From positions 21,191 to 85,190 of the forward strand of contig JAZNWL010000065.1 of NCBI GenBank assembly GCA_045593325.1: DNA of 64,000 nt, in the 5' to 3' direction. Position numbers and translations under genes: made by a program. Below the pieces are notes generated by a model. That model did no database searches. It worked only from the letters and a program-made list of their open reading frames with translations, and had not been told where the DNA came from. Of the stretch, positions 1 to 7,355 are shown piece after piece. Numbering within the stretch: position 1 is the first letter of the stretch; each line of letters starts with the position of its first letter. This DNA comes from UMGS1484 sp045593325 (GTDB lineage: Bacteria; Bacillota; Clostridia; Oscillospirales; Acutalibacteraceae).

Positions 1-1199
1 TCACGACGGCCGGGGCCGCGGCTGGGACGGGTTTCCCCAACAGAGTAAGAGGGGAAGTTGTATTGATGCATATAGCGTTTGGTTTCTTCGTCATCCAAAC
101 CGTCAAGAATTTGAGCATCGCTGATCTGACCTAAAGTCAAAGCGGTGAGTACCTGGGTTTGACCACGGGTGAACAAACCGGTACCGTGAACACGGGGGAG
201 CAAACCAACTTCAGCGGCCAAGGGACGGATTTCGTTGATACCACGACCGTCAACCCGTTTGCCGTCATCCAACAGCCAACGACGAACCACGTATTTTTGC
301 AATTTGTACAAGCATTCGTCCAGTTTGCCTTCTTGTTCGGGATAGGTTTCAGCCAGTTTTTCGTGAACTTCGTCATAAATGGGAAGCAAACGTTCGTCAC
401 GAATCCGTTTGTCATCGGTATCCATAGCAAAACGAAGTTTTTCAATGGCGATTTCTTTTACGGCTTCGTACATATCGGGATCGGGATCGTTGGAAATGAA
501 TTCCATTTTTTCCACGCCGATTTCTTTTTGAATGTCTTTAATAAATTCGATCACCTTTTGGTTGGCTTCATGACCGAACATAATGGCATCGAACATTTCT
601 TCATCAGAAACACGGTCAGCACCGGCTTCGATCATAGCAACCAAGCTGTCGGTAGAAGCAACGGTAACAGCCATGCGGGAGTTCTTTTGGTCGGCATAAG
701 AGGGGTTGATCACAAATTCACCGTCGATCATGCCAACGCTCACCCCGGAAATGGGGCCGTTAAAGGGAATCTTGGAAATGGTTACTGCAATGGAAGCACC
801 AATCATAGCAACGGTTTCAGGGGGGCAATCGGGGTCAACCGACATAACAGTGCACACAATGGAAACGTCGTTGCGCATATCTTTGGGGAACAGGGGGCGC
901 ATGGGACGGTCAATCACACGGGAAGAAAGGATTGCCTTTTCAGTGGGACGACCTTCACGGCGCAGGAAAGAGCCGGGAATGCGACCTACAGCGTACAGTT
1001 TTTCTTCATAGTCCACCGAAAGGGGGAAGAAGTCAACACCGTCACGGGGTTTGTCGGCAATGGTAGCGGTGCAATGAACAGCGGTATCGCCGTAACGCAC
1101 CATACATTCGCCACTGGCAAGTTGAGCCAGTTTGCCGGTTTCCACAATCAATTTACGACCGGCCAGTTCCATTTCAAATGATCTTGCATTTTCAAACAT
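1..1199 (-). CDS. pnp: Polyribonucleotide nucleotidyltransferase, N-terminal part (runs off the window)
   Basis: PNPase degrades RNA 3' to 5' by phosphorolysis in the cytoplasm and is part of RNA turnover complexes. About 399 residues are present: the first RNase PH-like domain, the all-helical middle segment and the beginning of the second RNase PH-like domain. The protein opens MFENARSFEMELAGRKL and continues with the family blocks GRIPGSFLRREGRPTE and VIDRPMRPLF. The catalytic second core and the KH/S1 domains lie beyond position 1. The ATG at 1199 is preceded by GGAG at a good distance. It lies downstream of rpsO on the same strand, the classical rpsO-pnp order, with a hairpin between them that probably attenuates read-through. 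The open frame shows no defect; it is partial only because the window ends. Confidence 0.96.
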   Translation of the reverse strand, partial: MFENARSFEMELAGRKLIVETGKLAQLASGECMVRYGDTAVHCTATIADKPRDGVDFFPLSVDYEEKLYAVGRIPGSFLRREGRPTEKAILSSRVIDRPMRPLFPKDMRNDVSIVCTVMSVDPDCPPETVAMIGASIAVTISKIPFNGPISGVSVGMIDGEFVINPSYADQKNSRMAVTVASTDSLVAMIEAGADRVSDEEMFDAIMFGHEANQKVIEFIKDIQKEIGVEKMEFISNDPDPDMYEAVKEIAIEKLRFAMDTDDKRIRDERLLPIYDEVHEKLAETYPEQEGKLDECLYKLQKYVVRRWLLDDGKRVDGRGINEIRPLAAEVGLLPRVHGTGLFTRGQTQVLTALTLGQISDAQILDGLDDEETKRYMHQYNFPSYSVGETRPSRGPGRR

Positions 1200-1332
1200 G
1201 GTTATTTCTCCTTTGTTTTTATATTTTACGAAAAACACCATGATTTAGCAATTAACACATACTCCATAATGCAGGGGAGATGGGGTATCTGTTCACTGCT
1301 AAAAGCCACAATGTTTTTCTGTAATAAACGGT

Positions 1333-1368
1333 TAAAACGGGCGGACAATATAAGAAAAGTCCGCCCGT
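1333..1368 (-). terminator. Intrinsic terminator/attenuator after rpsO
   Basis: A perfect 10-bp stem (ACGGGCGGAC with GTCCGCCCGT, 1337-1368) is followed on the minus strand by TTTT. It sits 11 bp after the rpsO stop and 130 bp before the pnp start, so it can end rpsO transcripts or limit read-through into pnp. Confidence 0.8.
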
Positions 1369-1379
1369 AATGGATTAGG

Positions 1380-1643
1380 TTATTTACGGATACCCAGTCT
1401 GGAGATAATGCTACGGTATCTTTCAATATCTTTCTTTTGCAGATAAGCCAGCAAGTTACGACGATGACCAACCATCATCAACAAGCCACGACGAGAGTGG
1501 TGGTCTTTCTTGTGGATTTTCAAGTGTTCGGTCAATTCGTTGATGCGGGTGGTAAGAACAGCGATTTGTACTTCAGGAGAACCGGTGTCACCTTCGTGCA
1601 AAGCATATTCTTTCATGATTTGTTGTTTGAGTTCGTTAGTCAT
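1380..1643 (-). CDS. rpsO: 30S ribosomal protein S15
   Basis: S15 binds the central domain of 16S rRNA and nucleates assembly of the 30S platform. The 87-residue product has the family length and the expected blocks TGSPEVQIAVLT, INELTEHLK, HKKDHHSRRGLL and RRNLLAYL. An upstream in-frame ATG at 1718 would add 25 unrelated residues; the ATG at 1643 is chosen because GAGGTG lies just ahead of it and because the protein then begins like other S15 sequences. It has its own promoter and an approximately 75-nt leader. S15 represses its own mRNA in several bacteria, so this leader may be an autoregulatory site, which is inference. Confidence 0.97.
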   Translation of the reverse strand: MTNELKQQIMKEYALHEGDTGSPEVQIAVLTTRINELTEHLKIHKKDHHSRRGLLMMVGHRRNLLAYLQKKDIERYRSIISRLGIRK

Positions 1644-1720
1644 TTTATTCACCTCATTAAAAATTTCTCCCGAATCTACGCCAAAGGACGGTGAACCCAA
1701 AAGCCTGGAAACGGGCATCG
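1644..1720 (-). promoter_or_regulatory. rpsO 5' leader, possible S15 autoregulatory RNA
   Basis: Between the predicted transcription start near 1720 and the rpsO ATG there are about 75 nt with several short complementary blocks (CCCG near the 5' end with CGGG near the RBS; CCA with TGG), compatible with a branched fold. S15-binding leaders with such folds are known in Firmicutes, but this one is not matched to a defined class here. Confidence 0.3.
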
Positions 1721-1726
1721 CGGATT

Positions 1727-1755
1727 ATTATACCACGAGGTTTGCCATTTGTAAA
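1727..1755 (-). promoter_or_regulatory. Sigma-A promoter of rpsO
   Basis: On the minus strand TTTACA (1755-1750) and TATAAT (1732-1727) are separated by 17 bp, pointing toward rpsO. Confidence 0.75.
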
Positions 1756-1773
1756 GTGTTTTTTTAAAATAAA

Positions 1774-2919
1774 TTATTGAGCCACACTTACACTGTCATA
1801 ATCAATGTTGGTGGGTTTGTAGAAATCAATGAGTTTATCGTTTTTGGAAACGTTCAAAGCCTTTCCTTCTTCAGCCAATTTGGCAGTGAATTCAGCGTCT
1901 TTCAAAAGGTAAAGCAGGTCAGCACGGTATTGTTCCAAATAGTAGGGGTCTTTGGCAATGTCGTAAACGATCACCATGGAATATTGATTTTCGGCTTCGC
2001 CACCTACCAGATAAGCAGTTCCGTATTTGAAATCGTCTTCTTTTACTTTGTCCTTCAACAGGTTGTAGGTCACAGCGTCGGAACTGTCTTCGGAATAAGC
2101 GGTGGCAGAGGTGGGGTACAGGGTTTTCAAATCTTCGGTTTCGGTTACGTTAGACTTGGGTTCTTCCCCGTAAATGCCTTTGTAGATTTCAGCAAAGGAA
2201 GTGCCTTTATTGTAACTGTCCACGTGGCTTTGCAATTCTTTTTTGAATGCGGCAATTTGTTCATCGGTGTATTCGGTGATGCCGGAATCTTCCGAGGGGG
2301 TAAGGTCAATGGTCAAAGTGTCTGCCAGAATGTAGTTTTCCCCTAAAGCGGTTTTTAATTCTTTGTCAGCAACGGTATACAAACCGCCTTTGCCGGTTTC
2401 TTCGTTTTTCTTATTGTAGTAGTAGTCGAAGATCACACTTTTCATGGAACGGAACATAATCAGCTTTTCGTAGGTTTCGTATCCAACGCCGTTGGGTTCG
2501 TAGTAATCTTTTTCCCCGTTTTCCCAATAGTATTGGGCATAACTTTCCACGTAGTCGGTTTGTTCTTTATCCATTTCCAAACCGTATTCCTGGAATTTTT
2601 GCTGAATCAAAGCATATTCCACTGCCATGGCAAGAGCCTGGGAATTGATGTAATCGGAAGCGGTCTGGTCTTCATAGGTATAGTTGAAATAATCGGCATA
2701 TTTGGTGATTTCAGAGGTGGCACTGCTGGCTTCCAGCTGGGAGTTGATGCCGTTCATTAAACTGCCGTAGCCGTCCAGTTGGAACGCAATGTATAACCCC
2801 GAGGGAATGGCAACGTCCCCAATGGTGAGAACCGTTTCGTTTTTCTGATGACAGCCAATCAAAGAAAGGGCGGTGAGCATTGCCAAAGCAAAGGCAACAA
2901 CACGGATGGTAAGTTTCAT
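1774..2919 (-). CDS. Lipoprotein, possible SurA/PrsA-like chaperone without a PPIase domain
   Basis: The 381-residue product starts with a lipoprotein signal (basic start, hydrophobic stretch, lipobox LIGC at about residues 19-22), so it should be anchored on the outer face of the membrane. The mature part opens with a short beta segment (VLTIGDVAIPSG) and then long acidic/aromatic helices rich in Tyr, Gln and Glu. That arrangement resembles the N-terminal helical region of SurA/PrsA-type foldases (family comparison from memory); no parvulin catalytic domain was recognised, so enzymatic activity is not claimed. The ATG at 2919 is preceded by AGGAGG; an upstream in-frame start at 3072 would place 51 unrelated residues before the signal peptide. 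It has its own promoter and stops 19 bp before the rpsO -35 box. Confidence 0.75.
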   Translation of the reverse strand: MKLTIRVVAFALAMLTALSLIGCHQKNETVLTIGDVAIPSGLYIAFQLDGYGSLMNGINSQLEASSATSEITKYADYFNYTYEDQTASDYINSQALAMAVEYALIQQKFQEYGLEMDKEQTDYVESYAQYYWENGEKDYYEPNGVGYETYEKLIMFRSMKSVIFDYYYNKKNEETGKGGLYTVADKELKTALGENYILADTLTIDLTPSEDSGITEYTDEQIAAFKKELQSHVDSYNKGTSFAEIYKGIYGEEPKSNVTETEDLKTLYPTSATAYSEDSSDAVTYNLLKDKVKEDDFKYGTAYLVGGEAENQYSMVIVYDIAKDPYYLEQYRADLLYLLKDAEFTAKLAEEGKALNVSKNDKLIDFYKPTNIDYDSVSVAQ

Positions 2920-2948
2920 GGATGATTCCTCCTGAATACAATCTTTCG

Positions 2949-2966
2949 GTATGCAAAAAAGCATAC
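2949..2966 (-). other. Small perfect hairpin in the lipoprotein 5' UTR
   Basis: GTATGC-AAAAAA-GCATAC forms a 6-bp stem with a 6-nt loop, between the promoter (2977-3005) and the RBS of the lipoprotein gene. It could be an RNA stability element or an operator; it is short enough to be chance. Confidence 0.3.
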
Positions 2967-2976
2967 ATTTGGAGTT

Positions 2977-3005
2977 ATTATACAATAAATATCTGAAAAT
3001 GTCTA
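2977..3005 (-). promoter_or_regulatory. Promoter of the lipoprotein gene
   Basis: Minus strand TAGACA (3005-3000), 17 bp, TATAAT (2982-2977). It is divergent from the rpsF promoter, leaving about 80 bp between the two -35 boxes. Confidence 0.7.
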
Positions 3006-3087
3006 CACTTGTTTTCCAATTTGTCGGGGAATATTTTGTGAATTTATTATGAATTTTCAAGCAAACCGGCAAAAAAACAAAAAAATG

Positions 3088-3116
3088 TTGACTTTCCTCA
3101 TTCTTGATGGTATAAT
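3088..3116 (+). promoter_or_regulatory. Sigma-A promoter of rpsF-ssb-rpsR
   Basis: TTGACT (3088-3093), 17-bp spacer, TATAAT (3111-3116), about 90 bp before rpsF. Near-consensus, as expected for a ribosomal protein operon. Confidence 0.85.
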
Positions 3117-3125
3117 GTCATCCGC

Positions 3126-3179
3126 GCAGATAAATTTAGTAACTATCTGCTCCTTGCTCTGAATGTGTATTCAGGGCCG
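3126..3179 (+). promoter_or_regulatory. Candidate S6:S18 leader RNA in front of rpsF
   Basis: Two hairpins follow the promoter: GCAGATA/TATCTGC (3126-3132 with 3144-3150) and CTGAAT-GTGT-ATTCAG (3159-3174), the latter followed directly by GGCCG (3175-3179). A CCG trinucleotide next to a hairpin is the hallmark of the S6:S18-binding leader described for rpsF operons in many bacteria. The operon here encodes both S6 and S18, so autoregulation is plausible; the exact fold was not computed. Confidence 0.5.
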
Positions 3180-3204
3180 AATGACCAGAAGGAGGTGCTG
3201 TAAA

Positions 3205-3486
3205 ATGACCGGGAATTACGAAGTTATGATGGTATTTAGCCTCAAAAACGGCGAAGAAGCTGCTGTTGCTTTGAAGGATAAATTCCAAGCCATGATCGAA
3301 GCCAACGGTACCATCGACAGCGTGGATGATTGGGGTAAGCGTCGTCTTGCTTATCTCATCGAAGACGAAGCCGAAGGTTACTACGCATTGATTAATTTCA
3401 CCGCTGCAACCGATTTCCCCGCAGAATTGGACCGTGTGTTCAAAATTACTGACGGTGTGTTGCGTACCATGATCATTAAAAAATAA
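3205..3486 (+). CDS. rpsF: 30S ribosomal protein S6
   Basis: S6 pairs with S18 on the platform of the 30S subunit. The 93-residue protein has the S6 pattern: YEVMMVFSL at the start, a central WGKRRLAYLI block and the conserved EGYYALINF strand. An ATG further upstream (3163) is in frame but lies inside the leader hairpin; the ATG at 3205 has AAGGAGGTG at the right distance. First gene of rpsF-ssb-rpsR, the standard bacterial trio, so one transcript feeds translation and DNA replication/repair. Confidence 0.97.
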   Translation: MTGNYEVMMVFSLKNGEEAAVALKDKFQAMIEANGTIDSVDDWGKRRLAYLIEDEAEGYYALINFTAATDFPAELDRVFKITDGVLRTMIIKK

Positions 3487-3503
3487 GGCCGAGGTGAAAG
3501 GAA

Positions 3504-3944
3504 ATGTTGAATTCCGTCATTATGATGGGTCGTTTGGTAAATGACCCGGAACTGCGTCAAACCCCGTCAGGTGTAAATGTTTGCTCCTTTACCATTGCGG
3601 TAGGGCGTTCCTTTGCCAAGCAAGGCGAAGAACGGCAAACTGATTTTTTTGACGTTGTTGCATGGAGAGGCCAGGCAGACTTTGTTAGCCGTTTCTTCCG
3701 CAAAGGTCAAATGATTGCCGTTCAAGGCCGAATGGAAACCCGGACGTATGAAGACCGTAACGGAGTTCGCCGCAAGGCCTACACCATCGTGGCTGACAGT
3801 GTTCATTTTACTGAGTCCAAGAAGGACAATGGTCCTTCCGCCAATTCTTACGACACCGGTTCTCAAATTCCCCCCGCATTTGAAAATGCAGGCGAAAGTG
3901 ATTTCCGTGCCATTGAAATGGTGGATGACGACCTTCCGTTTTAA
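3504..3944 (+). CDS. ssb: Single-stranded DNA-binding protein
   Basis: SSB coats single-stranded DNA during replication, recombination and repair and recruits partner proteins through its acidic C-terminal tip. The 146-residue product shows an OB-fold region (MLNSVIMMGRLVNDPELR at the start, then FFDVVAWRGQADF, then GQMIAVQGRMETRTYEDRN), a flexible polar linker and the C-terminal tip DDDLPF that binds partner proteins. GAGGTGAAAGG precedes the ATG. It lies 17 bp after rpsF and is co-transcribed with rpsR; no second ssb paralogue is visible in the window. Confidence 0.97.
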   Translation: MLNSVIMMGRLVNDPELRQTPSGVNVCSFTIAVGRSFAKQGEERQTDFFDVVAWRGQADFVSRFFRKGQMIAVQGRMETRTYEDRNGVRRKAYTIVADSVHFTESKKDNGPSANSYDTGSQIPPAFENAGESDFRAIEMVDDDLPF

Positions 3945-3985
3945 ATGAAAACGGTTACTGAATTTATGTGAAGGAGAGTTAGAAA

Positions 3986-4240
3986 ATGGAAAAGAACGAA
4001 AGAACTGAACGTCCCGTTCGCCCCAACCGTAAAGGCCGCAAAAAAGTTTGTGCTTTTTGCGTAGATAAAGTGGAAACCATCGACTACAAAGATGTTGCCC
4101 GTTTGCGTAAATTTACTTCCGAACGCGCAAAAATCTTGCCCCGTCGTGTTACCGGCACTTGCGCTCGTCATCAACGCGCTTTGACCACCGCTATCAAACG
4201 TGCCCGTTACGTTGCTTTGATGCCCTACGTAAACGACTAA
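3986..4240 (+). CDS. rpsR: 30S ribosomal protein S18 (cysteine-containing form)
   Basis: S18 forms a heterodimer with S6 on the 30S platform. The 84-residue protein carries the S18 core (IDYKDVARLRKF, KILPRRVTGT, HQRALTTAIKRAR). It retains the zinc-type residues of the C+ form: a CAFC pair near residue 22 and a Cys in GTCARHQR. Other Firmicutes, such as Bacillus, have lost these cysteines, and C+/C- paralogue swaps are linked to zinc economy. The start has an AAGGAG box. It is the last gene of the operon and is followed by a strong terminator. Confidence 0.96.
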   Translation: MEKNERTERPVRPNRKGRKKVCAFCVDKVETIDYKDVARLRKFTSERAKILPRRVTGTCARHQRALTTAIKRARYVALMPYVND

Positions 4241-4259
4241 TTTTGTTGATTGTTATTAT

Positions 4260-4294
4260 CCCCGAGGTTTGTAATAAACCTCGGGGATTTTTTT
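4260..4294 (+). terminator. Intrinsic terminator of rpsF-ssb-rpsR
   Basis: Stem CCCCGAGGTTT/AAACCTCGGGG (4260-4270 with 4276-4286) followed by ATTTTTTT. Confidence 0.92.
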
Positions 4295-4313
4295 GAAATA
4301 ATTTTCAATTTTA

Positions 4314-4358
4314 GTGAGATATTTTACTCCTTTGTGTGTTTAAGTAGTAGAAAGAGGG
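4314..4358 (+). promoter_or_regulatory. Shared upstream motif, copy A (possible alternative-sigma promoter or operator)
   Basis: The block contains GTGAGATATTTTACTCC followed by TTTGTGTGTTTAAGTAGTAG and AAAGAGGG. An identical block lies at 63483-63527 and a diverged one at 41546-41591, each upstream of a gene for an exported protein. Its spacing (95 bp before the -35 box here) means it is not the sigma-A promoter itself. Confidence 0.55.
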
Positions 4359-4408
4359 AATAGTGAAAATAGCCAAAGAAGGAATCTCGATTTTGTTAAA
4401 TATATTTA

Positions 4409-4437
4409 TTGACAAATATATTGCGGTGAAATATAAT
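4409..4437 (+). promoter_or_regulatory. Sigma-A promoter of the secreted peptidase gene
   Basis: Consensus TTGACA (4409-4414), 17 bp, TATAAT (4432-4437), 46 bp before the chosen ATG. Confidence 0.85.
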
Positions 4438-4483
4438 ATAAGTACACCCACGGGTGATGAATTTTAACAAGGAGATGATTTCT

Positions 4484-6448
4484 ATGGCAACCGCGAAAAC
4501 AAAAATTCGCAAAACCTTTCTTGTTCTCTTGTGTATGATTTTGGTGTACACCCTCGCAGGGCATTCTTTCCTTGGCCCCGGCATTTCATCGGCGGCAACA
4601 ACCATAGGAACCATTACCGCAACCGATACGGTTTCTCCCATTGGCGGGCAAGTGGAAACCATGGCTACTTCCGCTACACAAGTTAAAAATGTATTAGTTC
4701 GTGTTACTATGAATCGCTCGGATATTCGTTCTGCCGTTGCTGAGGTGTACGGAACCAATACGGCAAAATTACATAAATATGATAAGGTGGATATTACCCT
4801 TCAACAATTAAAACAGGTAATCAGATCAAATTGGATTACAGAAAACGGGGCAGACGTTATTATTCAAACCAATGATTATCAAGCTAATCAAAATTTGGTA
4901 GATTTGTATTTTAATGTATCCAATCAAGAGTCAACGCCTTTGAATTGCATTGCTTGTACTATGACAAACAAAGCATTTACGGTAGAGGGCGAAGAGGTTT
5001 CCGATGTTTTTCAATATACAAAAATGTTGATGGGCGATGTGAACGGGGATAACCTAATCAATGCGGAAGATGCACAAAAAATTTTAAAAGCTGCTGTTGA
5101 TACATTAGATCCCCCTCTGACAGATTCCCAGGAATTGGCGGCGGATGTGAATGAAGACGGTGAGGTTGACGCAGAGGATGCATCAGCAATTCTAAACTAT
5201 GGTGTTGTAAAAATAAATAGTTTTTGGGATGATGAACAAGTTGTATTGCCTACTGAGCCTAATGATGAAGTTGTTCACCAAGGATGGTATCGCATTAAAA
5301 ATGCTCAAACAGCCCAGTATATTATGGGTGGTAATACCGAGGCAACCAAATATCAAGCTTCCGTTGGCACTACCACCAATACAAAAGCCGCCTGTTTAAA
5401 ATTTAAAATCAATCAGGTGAAAAACAATGGCGCAGATACCGGATATTATTCTTTGCGGTGTTTGTACGATCCGGCTGATACGTTATATCTAAAGTTGGAT
5501 TCTGATTATGAGCTTACTTTGGCTTATGGTCAGGGAGAATATCTTACCTATTCCGGACATTGGTATTTATTGCCGCAATCTGACGGGAGTTTTCGCATGG
5601 TGAACCGTGCGGTACCCAAACGAGCATTAACCGATTTTGGGTATATAGGAGCAGCCAATCCCAAGTGTGAAGCAGGTTATTGTGAACCGGGCAGTTATTG
5701 GATTTTAGAACCAGTATTGACCATCGCTTATTATTATGATGAAGCATATTTGGAACGAAATTCATCTGCGCAAAGTGTTTTAACAGCAAGTCAAAATGAC
5801 ATCGCCACTGTCATTAAATATGTTTTTGGGGTAAATCCTGTGGTGGAAACACCAGATTCTATAGCAACTCATTCTTTTGCAGATGATTGTGATAAAAATA
5901 ACTTGAATGGTAATTGTAATTGCTCTGGAAGAACGCCGACTACTTGCTCTCAATATCGAAATTCTTTACAATATCAATACATTCATCATAAGAATGCCAA
6001 TTCTATGTTGTTACAATTTTATCGAAAGCCTCCCAAATTGCAAGGAGAGAAAATAAATGTAATAACTAGTGGTGTAATACCATGTTATGTGGATGACGCT
6101 ACACAAACGCATTATTTCAAATCCAACACATTTGATTTAGGTGGGCTATCAAACAGAAACAAACGAGTCGCAGCTGTTTTTACGAATGTGTCGAGTACTG
6201 TTAATCGTAACTATTATTCAGCTTTGCATGAAATATCACATTGCATTGGAGCAAAAAAAGGAACGGATTCTAAAGTTGATACGAAACACAATATAGTAGA
6301 TGGAAAAGGAAGGTGTATAATGTCTACAGAAAGAGATAACGACTATTTGCTTGCACAGTGGAACAGTCATACGGCTGAAGGTTACGGTAATTTGTTTTGT
6401 ACCGATTGCTACGATATGATCCAAGAGTATTTGTTTGATTCGTTTTAG
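4484..6448 (+). CDS. Secreted dockerin-containing protein with a metzincin-like metallopeptidase region
   Basis: The 654-residue product begins with a long signal peptide (basic TAKTKIRK, then a hydrophobic stretch, cleavage probably near residues 36-38). A type I dockerin pair lies at about residues 184-243 (GDVNGDNLINAEDA, then ADVNEDGEVDAEDA), normally a calcium-dependent cohesin ligand. Residues about 265-410 look like a beta-rich, possibly beta-trefoil carbohydrate-binding region (GWYRIKNAQTAQYI, WYLLPQSDGSFRMVN). The C-terminal part has HEISH at residues 582-586 followed by CIG and, about 35 residues on, CIMS, resembling the HExxHxxG zinc motif and Met-turn of metzincins; the usual third His is not at its standard place. 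The start at 4484 has AAGGAG; the in-frame ATG at 4454 has none. The N-terminal 60 codons are nearly identical to the gene at 63653. Confidence 0.7.
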   Translation: MATAKTKIRKTFLVLLCMILVYTLAGHSFLGPGISSAATTIGTITATDTVSPIGGQVETMATSATQVKNVLVRVTMNRSDIRSAVAEVYGTNTAKLHKYDKVDITLQQLKQVIRSNWITENGADVIIQTNDYQANQNLVDLYFNVSNQESTPLNCIACTMTNKAFTVEGEEVSDVFQYTKMLMGDVNGDNLINAEDAQKILKAAVDTLDPPLTDSQELAADVNEDGEVDAEDASAILNYGVVKINSFWDDEQVVLPTEPNDEVVHQGWYRIKNAQTAQYIMGGNTEATKYQASVGTTTNTKAACLKFKINQVKNNGADTGYYSLRCLYDPADTLYLKLDSDYELTLAYGQGEYLTYSGHWYLLPQSDGSFRMVNRAVPKRALTDFGYIGAANPKCEAGYCEPGSYWILEPVLTIAYYYDEAYLERNSSAQSVLTASQNDIATVIKYVFGVNPVVETPDSIATHSFADDCDKNNLNGNCNCSGRTPTTCSQYRNSLQYQYIHHKNANSMLLQFYRKPPKLQGEKINVITSGVIPCYVDDATQTHYFKSNTFDLGGLSNRNKRVAAVFTNVSSTVNRNYYSALHEISHCIGAKKGTDSKVDTKHNIVDGKGRCIMSTERDNDYLLAQWNSHTAEGYGNLFCTDCYDMIQEYLFDSF

Positions 6449-6459
6449 GAGGGACAATT

Positions 6460-7314
6460 ATGAAGAAGACTTTATTGTTAGCGATAATTTTAATTTGCTC
6501 AATTGTATTCACAGCTTGTGGTGATTCACCTGAAACTCCCACCGATATGGCTCGCGGTGCACAAGAAACGATAAGTGGCTCGAAACAAGAGAATCAAGAT
6601 ATTGCTCAAGATGAAAGCAACGCTCAACAGAATGTGCAAGTAAGTCAAAAAGATGAGGTGGCAACAACTTTTTCCGAAACAGCGAAAGATACCGCTTTTG
6701 GTATCGATGATAATAGTGTAAAGGTTTCATCTCAATCGAATAGTAAGCAGGATGATGTGGTCACTGCTGACATCGATATCGATAATACTCCTAAGTTTTC
6801 CAGTGAAACTGCATTTAGGAATTGGATGCTAACAAATAATACGGAAGATCAATTTACTGATGAAAGGAATATCCTGTTATCTGTGATGACAGCAGGCGAT
6901 CAAATTGTGTATTATCGTCCAATAGTCGGAACCGGTAATAATTTGTTGCAGTTGGATAGAATAAAACTTGCTGGTGCCACATTAATTTATTATTATCGTT
7001 TTGTTGATGAAACGTATAGTGATTTGGAACTGCAAATATCTTGTTATATGGATGATTCTTTTAAAGAGAATTATTTGGAAGCAGTAAAAGATTTGGAAAC
7101 CCAAGTTTATGGTTATATTTGTACAAATGTAAATAATCATGACGTTTTATATCGTGACAATCAGCATGGTGCAACAGTTTTTCTATGGCAGCAATTTGGA
7201 GGTTATATCTGTGCAACTTTAGAAGGGGAAAATCACGCAGATATGGTACAAGATGTTCTCCCGTATCTCAATTTAGAAAAAGTAACCCTGCGAACTGATA
7301 CAGTAACCCAATAA
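6460..7314 (+). CDS. Lipoprotein of unknown function, co-transcribed with the dockerin peptidase
   Basis: The 284-residue product has a lipobox (FTAC near residues 17-20), then about 90 residues of Ser/Thr/Gln/Asp-rich low-complexity linker, then a folded-looking C-terminal part of about 170 residues (ETAFRNWMLTNNTEDQFTDE onward) with alternating hydrophobic strands. No family was recognised. It lies 11 bp after the dockerin peptidase with a GGAGGG box, so the two are probably one operon; a surface partner of the secreted peptidase is a reasonable guess only. It resembles the lipoprotein at 41663 in layout (lipobox, polar linker, C-terminal domain), which also sits behind the shared upstream motif. 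Confidence 0.7.
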   Translation: MKKTLLLAIILICSIVFTACGDSPETPTDMARGAQETISGSKQENQDIAQDESNAQQNVQVSQKDEVATTFSETAKDTAFGIDDNSVKVSSQSNSKQDDVVTADIDIDNTPKFSSETAFRNWMLTNNTEDQFTDERNILLSVMTAGDQIVYYRPIVGTGNNLLQLDRIKLAGATLIYYYRFVDETYSDLELQISCYMDDSFKENYLEAVKDLETQVYGYICTNVNNHDVLYRDNQHGATVFLWQQFGGYICATLEGENHADMVQDVLPYLNLEKVTLRTDTVTQ

Positions 7315-7325
7315 CTATAAACCAA

Positions 7326-7352
7326 CCCCTCGGCGAAACCGCCGAGGGGTTC
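7326..7352. terminator. Bidirectional terminator between convergent genes
   Basis: CCCCTCGGCG/CGCCGAGGGG (7326-7335 with 7340-7349) lies between the lipoprotein stop (7314) and the dgt stop (7356). The plus side is followed by TTCTT; the minus side has TTGGTTT. Confidence 0.75.
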
Positions 7353-7355
7353 TTA

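Larger units (their letters stand above)
4304..4665 (+). repeat. Dispersed repeat copy A: upstream motif, promoter, RBS and signal-peptide cassette
   Basis: This 362-bp stretch recurs at 63473-63834 with no indel and about two dozen mismatches counted by eye (about 93% identity). It covers the upstream motif, a sigma-A promoter, the 5' UTR, the RBS and the first 60 codons of a secreted-protein gene. Similarity drops sharply after about codon 60. See the matching entry at the window end. Confidence 0.9.

Noticed and set aside
159..1181. 340-codon plus-strand frame at the window start
   Set aside because: Antisense to pnp; composition artefact of the biased codon use (Phe, Gly, His, Asn rich).
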